A stretch of DNA of 10,964 bases from Flavobacteriales bacterium (GTDB taxonomy: Bacteria; Bacteroidota; Bacteroidia; Flavobacteriales_D; Sanyastnellaceae): assembly GCA_030728235.1 (NCBI GenBank), contig JANRAA010000020.1, forward strand, positions 1 through 10,964, given 5' to 3'. The position numbers and the translations under genes are program-made. The notes beneath the pieces were generated by a model that saw only the letters and a list, made by a program, of their open reading frames with translations, was not told where the DNA came from and made no database searches. Shown in pieces: positions 6,189-10,964 of this stretch (position 1 is its first letter; the number at the start of each line of letters is the position of its first letter).

Positions 6189-7568
6189 CTATTTATCGAG
6201 CAAGGTAGAGGCGAATTTAACGAATGCATCAATGTCGGCTTTGGTTGTTGCCATCCCTACAGACAACCGAATGGCTCCTCTCATTTTTCCCAAAAATGCA
6301 ATCATATCGTAGTAATCGCCTTTATCTCTGCTCGTGTAATAGCGCGCTAACTCGTCGGTTGAAACGCAATTGTTGACTTCGTCGATGCCAGGATTGCAAA
6401 AACATCCACCCCGCAGTGAAATCATTCGAGAACTGGCCATGGCTTCTATCTCTTCAAAAGGATGCGCAGCGCCCGTTTGATTGTAAAAATTCAAAATAAT
6501 ATTGCCTCCGCGGTCTTTGCGATTTGTTGGGCCGAAAATGCGGACAAGTTCATTTCCATTCCGGTGCTTTAAAGTCGACAATGAATGGATCAAATAGGCG
6601 GTCAATGCAGCAACTCTCTCATTCAATCGCCCCATTCCAATGCCTTCCATAAAATCCAAACCGCGCTCAATAGCAGGAATTTCAAGGTAGTTCACTGTTC
6701 CATTTTCAAAACGCTCATGGTTGTTCGCAAGGTAATGGTTGTCGACGTTCACCGAAACCAACGAAACGGTGCCACCGGCAAACCAACGTTTGTGGAGCTT
6801 TGAAAACTTATCTTTTCGAACCAACAAACATCCAATACCCGTCGGGAAACCGAAAATCTTATAAAAAGAAACCGATACGAAATCGGGTTTATAAACACTT
6901 AAATCCAATCGTGAAGTTGGCACATAGGCTGCAGCATCGAGCAAGACATCCCAACCCGCTTTTTGGAACTTTTCGATATAGGCCAGCGGGTGGCGGACGC
7001 CAGAAACGTTCGATTGTGCCGGGTAAGCAAACAATTTATTCGTCGCTCCCGATTCTTTGAGAAGCGCCTCATCCAAAAACTGCTCATTCAAACTGAGGTC
7101 CTCGTAATTCAATGGCGAATAAACAAATCGTCCGCCCTTGTTCTTGCAATACTCACGAATTCCGTTCACAGAATTGTGATTGTCTGAACTCAGCATCAAA
7201 AAACCATCATCTTCAAACGGATAATTCTCACCTACAATATGCAACGCCCCACTGGCATTGGCCGTGAATATCACGACGTAATCATTGGCATTGAAGAATT
7301 TCGAAACCGCTTTTCTGGCCGATTCAACATACTTTGTCGACAACCTGCTGGTAGGATTCATCGAATGCGGATTGCCAAAGACATTGGACTTTAGGTAGTC
7401 AAAATGCCTGCGAACCAGCGATTCAGGATAGAGGTTACCTCCAGTATAATCAAGGTATACATGCTTTTCTTTTTCCAAACGAGAAAACTCACGTTTCCGC
7501 AAATTCTCAAAAAAATCATCTTCAAAAAGCGCTTCAGATGACTTTCGTAATTTCAATAATAATCCCAT
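6189..7568 (-). CDS. Class V aminotransferase-fold PLP enzyme, MOCOS-like
   Basis: A 459-residue fold-type I PLP enzyme. Landmarks in order: VYLDYTGGNLYPESL (37-51), FGNPHSMNPTS (64-74), FTANASGALHIV (101-112), DNHNSVNGIREY (129-140), FAYPAQSNVSG (180-190), LLDAAAYVPT with Asp211 for the pyridine nitrogen, VSFYKIFGFPTGIG with Lys237 as the likely PLP Schiff-base residue, FAGGTV (263-268), FENGTVNYLEIPAI (287-300) and RGGCFCNPG (386-394). This set resembles the N-terminal desulfurase half of eukaryotic molybdenum cofactor sulfurase (MOCOS/ABA3), where the CxC block carries the persulfide cysteine. The C-terminal MOSC domain of MOCOS is absent. Cysteine desulfurase or related C-S/C-N lyase activity is plausible but the substrate is unknown. 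It stands alone; no Moco or Fe-S genes are nearby. Confidence 0.75.
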   Translation of the reverse strand: MGLLLKLRKSSEALFEDDFFENLRKREFSRLEKEKHVYLDYTGGNLYPESLVRRHFDYLKSNVFGNPHSMNPTSRLSTKYVESARKAVSKFFNANDYVVIFTANASGALHIVGENYPFEDDGFLMLSSDNHNSVNGIREYCKNKGGRFVYSPLNYEDLSLNEQFLDEALLKESGATNKLFAYPAQSNVSGVRHPLAYIEKFQKAGWDVLLDAAAYVPTSRLDLSVYKPDFVSVSFYKIFGFPTGIGCLLVRKDKFSKLHKRWFAGGTVSLVSVNVDNHYLANNHERFENGTVNYLEIPAIERGLDFMEGIGMGRLNERVAALTAYLIHSLSTLKHRNGNELVRIFGPTNRKDRGGNIILNFYNQTGAAHPFEEIEAMASSRMISLRGGCFCNPGIDEVNNCVSTDELARYYTSRDKGDYYDMIAFLGKMRGAIRLSVGMATTKADIDAFVKFASTLLDK

Positions 7569-7610
7569 AGTGCATCGCAGAGAATCATTGACTCCGCTTC
7601 ATTGGCTTAT

Positions 7611-7618
7611 CAAAGATA
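7611..7618 (-). promoter_or_regulatory. Bacteroidota -7 promoter element, MOCOS-like gene
   Basis: The minus strand reads TATCTTTG, a full TAnnTTTG match, 42 nt before the ATG at 7568. A predicted start near 7607 would give a leader of about 39 nt. No TTG is at the expected -33 distance, so the call rests on the -7 box only. Confidence 0.4.
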
Positions 7619-7701
7619 ATTCTTGTCTGCGGCTTTTATACATCGAAACCCAAAATTCAATAAATCTCCAACTCTAGGAATGGCACTTACCATTGAATTT
7701 A

Positions 7702-7709
7702 TATCTTCG
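7702..7709 (+). promoter_or_regulatory. -7-like promoter element, SixA-like gene
   Basis: TATCTTCG matches TAnnTTTG at all but one fixed position and lies 4 nt (AAAC) before the ATG at 7714, the same distance as two other boxes in the window. A leaderless or nearly leaderless transcript would result. No -33 TTG is seen at the usual spacing. Confidence 0.35.
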
Positions 7710-7713
7710 AAAC

Positions 7714-8217
7714 ATGGAACGCACGCTCTACTTGATTCGTCACGCTAAATCTTCATGGGACGATGAAACCCAACGTGATTTTGATCGGACATTGAACCAA
7801 CGCGGATTGCGGGATGCACCGGCAATGGCTAAAAAACATGCTGATTCTGGAGTGAAAGTAGACCTCATCATCAGCTCGCCTGCCATGCGCGCTCATACCA
7901 CTTCTAAGTTCTATGCGCATGCACACGGCATGGATGTGGAACATATTGATCTTCAGGAAACAATCTACAATGCTGGTGTGATGGACCTTCTAGATGTCGT
8001 TAAAAACATCGACGACAATCATGGGTGTGTGATACTTTTCGGACATAACCCGGGCATCAGCATGCTGGTTGGCTTTCTAAGCGGACAAGCAGTATCGATG
8101 CCAACAAATGGTGTTGCTGAATTGAAAATGGAAATTGATCATTGGAAAGATGCCGACGCTTATTGCGCTGAACTCAAATCTTTTGACTACCCTAAAAACC
8201 ACGCAGAACTTCGATGA
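7714..8217 (+). CDS. SixA-like histidine phosphatase family protein
   Basis: A 167-residue cytoplasmic protein of the histidine phosphatase (phosphoglycerate mutase-like) superfamily, near the usual SixA length. The catalytic RHG-type motif reads LIRHAKSSW, with His10 as the phosphorylated residue. SSPAMRAHTT (54-63) supplies the second-site Arg59, and FGHNPG (109-114) supplies His111. SixA of E. coli removes phosphate from histidine phosphotransfer proteins; the substrate here is unknown and could be another phospho-compound. The ATG at 7714 gives MERTLYLIRHAKS, the normal SixA-like start; a GTG/ATG-type extension to 7693 would add seven unneeded residues. The TGA overlaps the ATG of the AI-2E family gene as ATGA, so the two are an operon. 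Confidence 0.85.
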   Translation: MERTLYLIRHAKSSWDDETQRDFDRTLNQRGLRDAPAMAKKHADSGVKVDLIISSPAMRAHTTSKFYAHAHGMDVEHIDLQETIYNAGVMDLLDVVKNIDDNHGCVILFGHNPGISMLVGFLSGQAVSMPTNGVAELKMEIDHWKDADAYCAELKSFDYPKNHAELR

Positions 8218-9308
8218 ATCAAGGTATTAAACTTGCAATAGGCATATTGGGTGCTGTGCTATTCATATGGGGCATGTGGTACTTCAGCTCTATTGTAGCA
8301 TACGTCTTAGTTGCTGCCGTTATCTCATTGATTGGTAGACCAGTAACAAATTTCCTATTGCGTCTCAAAATCAGAGGTAAAAGCATTCCAAATAGTATAG
8401 CTGCCTTGCTAACTCTGCTCGGATTGGGTGCCTCAGCTGCTCTATTACTCGCACTTTTTGCTCCACTGATTATAAGAGAAGTAGAGGTTTTAAGCGTTGT
8501 AGACTACCAAAAAGTTGGCGAAAAACTGAGCCAACAAATTCAAGGAAGTTTGCAGTTCCTTTCGCACTTAAACCTCAGCGGCGACGATCGAAGCAATGAG
8601 GCATTTCTTATTGCCCAAGTTCAAGACGTCATTTCCGCAGATGGATTGAGGCAACTGGTGAACAATATTTTCAGTGTCGTCGGCAATGCCTTTGTTGCTC
8701 TCTTCTCCATTGTCTTTATCTCTTTTTTCCTCTTAAAAGACAGAGAGCTATTGCGAAATGTGGTTTTGATGGCTACGCCAGATGATTACATGGACAAAGT
8801 AGACCACATCATGCAGCGCACATCACAACTGCTATCACGCTATTTTGTGGGGCTTATCGTTCAAATCTCCATCGTTACATTGCTCATCGCTTTGGGATTG
8901 TACGTAATTGGCATACCCAATGCATTGTTGATTGGTTTTCTTGCAGGCTTAGTCAACCTCATTCCCTATGTAGGTCCGCTTATTGGCGCATTTATCGGCA
9001 TGTTCATCGCCACCACGCTAAACTTGGATCTCGATGTAACGCGTGAATTGGTGCCTATGCTGGTGAAAGTGGCTGTGGTTTTCCTGTCTGTCCAACTACT
9101 CGACAACCTCGTCATCCAGCCTTTCATATTCTCCAACTCCATCAATGCGCATCCCTTGGAAATTTTCTTGGTGATTTCGCTTGCTGGAACTTTGGCCGGC
9201 ATCGCCGGGATGGTGCTCGCAGTTCCTGCCTACTCATTTTTCAGGATTGTAGCGCGCGAATTTTTATCGGAATTCAAACTTATTCGCGGATTGACAAGGA
9301 ATGCTTAG
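8214..9308 (+). CDS. AI-2E family transporter (UPF0118 membrane protein)
   Basis: A 364-residue inner-membrane protein. Two N-terminal helices (about 5-45) and a third near 60-85 precede a soluble segment (about 90-150), then several helices to about 345. Family marks are FISFFLLKDRELL (168-180), GLVNLIPYVGPLIG in the middle of the C-terminal half, and QPFIFSNSINAHPLEIF followed by GTLAGIAGMVLAVP. Members have been proposed to export the quorum signal AI-2 (E. coli TqsA), while others act as Na+/H+ antiporters or are uncharacterised, so no substrate is assigned. No luxS or other quorum-sensing gene is in the window. The start overlaps the phosphatase stop by 4 bp (ATGA). Confidence 0.85.
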   Translation: MNQGIKLAIGILGAVLFIWGMWYFSSIVAYVLVAAVISLIGRPVTNFLLRLKIRGKSIPNSIAALLTLLGLGASAALLLALFAPLIIREVEVLSVVDYQKVGEKLSQQIQGSLQFLSHLNLSGDDRSNEAFLIAQVQDVISADGLRQLVNNIFSVVGNAFVALFSIVFISFFLLKDRELLRNVVLMATPDDYMDKVDHIMQRTSQLLSRYFVGLIVQISIVTLLIALGLYVIGIPNALLIGFLAGLVNLIPYVGPLIGAFIGMFIATTLNLDLDVTRELVPMLVKVAVVFLSVQLLDNLVIQPFIFSNSINAHPLEIFLVISLAGTLAGIAGMVLAVPAYSFFRIVAREFLSEFKLIRGLTRNA

Positions 9309-9313
9309 ACATC

Positions 9314-9374
9314 CGGCGACAGCCGAAATGCTTTACCCGAAAACTGATTTTTGAATGTTTTTTCATTTTCTTTT
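9314..9374 (+). terminator. Weak candidate terminator after the AI-2E gene
   Basis: CGGC-GACA-GCCG (9314-9325) can form a 4-bp hairpin with weak CAT/ATG pairing outside it, and a T-rich region follows at 9348-9374. The U-tract is separated from the stem by about 20 nt, so an ordinary intrinsic terminator is doubtful. TTTTGAA (9349-9355) and TTCAAAA (9373-9379) also form an AT-rich inverted repeat. Confidence 0.2.
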
Positions 9375-9406
9375 CAAAAGGTAGCTCGCGGTCGTAAAAG
9401 TTAGCG

Positions 9407-9414
9407 TAGTTTTG
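9407..9414 (+). promoter_or_regulatory. Bacteroidota -7 promoter element, pyrG
   Basis: TAGTTTTG is a full TAnnTTTG match. With the box centred at -7, transcription should start near 9417-9418, giving a leader of about 27 nt. The expected -33 position has no TTG. Confidence 0.5.
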
Positions 9415-9416
9415 AC

Positions 9417-9441
9417 TCCCGTATCGTTACTGATCGCGGGA
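9417..9441 (+). promoter_or_regulatory. Hairpin covering the whole pyrG leader
   Basis: UCCCG (9417-9421) pairs with CGGGA (9437-9441); the stem continues by U9422-G9436, skips C9435, and adds AUC (9423-9425) with GAU (9432-9434) around a 6-nt loop. The 5' arm starts at the predicted transcription start and the 3' arm ends 2 nt before the ATG. A stem this close to the start codon should hinder initiation. A role in CTP-dependent control is an inference described in the findings. Confidence 0.45.
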
Positions 9442-9443
9442 CC

Positions 9444-10964
9444 ATGAATCACTCTACAAAGTACGTCTTTGTCACCGGAGGTGTTACCTCCAGTCTGGGC
9501 AAAGGAATCATCTCAGCCTCACTGGCTAAACTTCTACAAACCCGAGGTTTTCGGGTGACAATCCAAAAACTCGACCCGTATATAAATGTCGACCCTGGAA
9601 CCCTTAACCCTTATGAACACGGAGAATGTTACGTTACCGACGACGGTGCCGAAACAGACTTAGACCTTGGTCACTATGAGCGTTTTTTGAACGTCCCTAC
9701 TTCGCAAGCGAACAATATAACGACCGGAAGAATTTACCAATCGGTAATCAATAAAGAGCGCAAGGGTGAATACCTTGGCAAGACAGTTCAGATTATTCCG
9801 CACATCACCGACGAGATAAAAAGGTGCATACACATTCTTGGCTCAAAAAGCGATTTCGATTTTGTGATCACAGAGATTGGTGGTACGGTGGGCGACATCG
9901 AATCGTTGCCATACATTGAGGCAGTGCGTCAAATGAAATGGGAAAAGCCGAACGATGTTTTGGTAGTTCACCTCACACTCATTCCATACCTATCTGCCGC
10001 AGGCGAATTGAAGACAAAGCCTACCCAGCACAGTGTAAAGCAGTTGCTTGAATTTGGTGTGCAGCCCGATATTTTGGTTTGTCGCACCGAGCATGAACTA
10101 ACACCTGCTGTGCGCACGAAGGTGGCGCGCTTCTGCAACGTAGCTGCAAACGCTGTTATTCAAAGTATTGATGCAGAGACCATTTACGATGTTCCAATTT
10201 TGATGTTGGAAGAAAAATTCGACGAGGTGGTACTTGAAAAGTTGGGAATAAAAAGCAAGAAAAAGCCAGATCTAAAGAAGTGGATCAACTTTTTGGAACG
10301 CTACAAAAATCCAAAACACAAAGTCCGCATCGGATTGGTTGGAAAATACGTGGAGCTCAAAGACAGCTACAAATCAATTGCAGAAGCCTTTAACCATGCT
10401 GGCGCTGCCAACGAAGTGAAAGTAGAGATTGAATGGCTGCACAGTGAAAGCATCAACGAGCGCAACGTTGCCGATTACCTCAAAGATTTGGATGGTGTAT
10501 TGGTAGCACCCGGTTTTGGTTCACGTGGCATTGACGGGAAAATCGAAACCATCAAGTATGCACGTGAAAACAACATTCCTTTTTTCGGGATTTGTCTGGG
10601 CATGCAATGCGCTGTTATCGAGTTTGCACGCAACGTCTTAAACATGCCAGAGGCGCATTCAACAGAGATCAAAGAGTATACTCCCTACCCTGTTATCAGC
10701 CTTATGGCCGAGCAGAAATCGATCACCAACCTCGGTGGAACCATGCGTTTGGGATCGTATCCGTGTAAGTTGAAGAAAGACAGTCATGCCGCCAAAGCAT
10801 ACGGACAAGAAATGATTGAAGAGCGTCACCGTCACCGCTTTGAGTTCAACAACGACTACCTCGCTCAATATGAAGCAGCCGGAATGGTTGCTACGGGAAT
10901 GAACCCAGAGAGCAACTTGGTAGAGATTGTTGAGCTAAAAGGACATCCTTGGTTTGTTGGAGCG
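9444..10964 (+). CDS. pyrG: CTP synthase (3' end beyond window)
   Basis: The frame is open for 507 codons to the window edge; the family is usually near 540 residues, so about 30 are missing. CTP synthase makes CTP from UTP, ATP and glutamine in the cytoplasm. The synthase domain starts KYVFVTGGVTSSLGKG (P-loop; Thr for the common second Val), then QKLDPYINVDPGTLNPYEHGE and ETDLDLGHYERF, EIGGTVGDIES and the KTKPTQHSV region. The class I glutamine amidotransferase domain begins around KVRIGLVGKYVEL (residue 291 on) and carries GFGSRG and FFGICLGMQ, with nucleophile Cys384. The catalytic His-Glu pair should lie just past the visible end (GHPWFVGA). The ATG at 9444 is the only start giving the family N-terminus. 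It has its own promoter and a hairpin leader. Confidence 0.97.
   Translation, partial: MNHSTKYVFVTGGVTSSLGKGIISASLAKLLQTRGFRVTIQKLDPYINVDPGTLNPYEHGECYVTDDGAETDLDLGHYERFLNVPTSQANNITTGRIYQSVINKERKGEYLGKTVQIIPHITDEIKRCIHILGSKSDFDFVITEIGGTVGDIESLPYIEAVRQMKWEKPNDVLVVHLTLIPYLSAAGELKTKPTQHSVKQLLEFGVQPDILVCRTEHELTPAVRTKVARFCNVAANAVIQSIDAETIYDVPILMLEEKFDEVVLEKLGIKSKKKPDLKKWINFLERYKNPKHKVRIGLVGKYVELKDSYKSIAEAFNHAGAANEVKVEIEWLHSESINERNVADYLKDLDGVLVAPGFGSRGIDGKIETIKYARENNIPFFGICLGMQCAVIEFARNVLNMPEAHSTEIKEYTPYPVISLMAEQKSITNLGGTMRLGSYPCKLKKDSHAAKAYGQEMIEERHRHRFEFNNDYLAQYEAAGMVATGMNPESNLVEIVELKGHPWFVGA

Noticed and set aside
6189..7568. IscS/SufS-type Fe-S cysteine desulfurase
   Set aside because: The active-site block is RGGCFCNPG rather than the SSGSAC or RxGxHC type, and no iscU, sufBCD or similar gene is adjacent.
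8214..9308. Quorum-sensing AI-2 locus
   Set aside because: Only the family name suggests it; no luxS or lsr-type gene is present and many family members have other or unknown substrates.

Overview
The window looks like chromosomal DNA of a Bacteroidota bacterium, probably of the flavobacterial side. Three things point there: a secreted protease ending in a type IX secretion (Por) sorting domain, a PorT-type outer membrane beta-barrel protein, and several promoter-like elements fitting the Bacteroidota -7 consensus TAnnTTTG with no Shine-Dalgarno sequences. The genus cannot be told from this sequence.

Layout: (1) 1-498, the 3' end of a T9SS-exported lysyl-endopeptidase-like serine protease. 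(2) 488-1673, a minus-strand pair: a small PLDc_N-like membrane protein and an EI24/CysZ-like membrane protein. (3) 1842-3173, an Mpl-type Mur ligase for muropeptide recycling. (4) 3174-4678, a minus-strand two-gene operon: a DtxR/MntR-type metalloregulator and a ZIP metal transporter joined by an ATGA overlap, with a 16-bp palindrome in the promoter that is a good autoregulatory operator candidate. (5) 4679-5569, about 0.9 kb without an intact gene. It holds a well-formed promoter, a GC-rich and G-quadruplex-capable leader, and a 125-bp tandem repeat inside what appears to be a broken pentapeptide-repeat gene. (6) 5570-6187, an outer membrane beta-barrel protein. (7) 6189-7568 (minus), a MOCOS-like PLP enzyme without a MOSC domain. 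(8) 7714-9308, a SixA-like histidine phosphatase and an AI-2E family transporter, joined by an ATGA overlap. (9) 9444 to the window end, CTP synthase, lacking only its last few dozen codons.

Most genes are housekeeping or common Bacteroidota accessory genes. The less ordinary signals lie between them. The whole short pyrG leader can fold into a hairpin whose 5' arm begins at the predicted transcription start and contains CCC, suggesting nucleotide-sensing control. The pentapeptide pseudogene regains an open frame, apart from one TAG, if two 125-bp units are removed. Three genes have a TAnnTTTG-like box exactly 4 nt before the ATG, suggesting leaderless mRNAs. All three convergent gene pairs overlap or abut, leaving no space for intergenic terminators.
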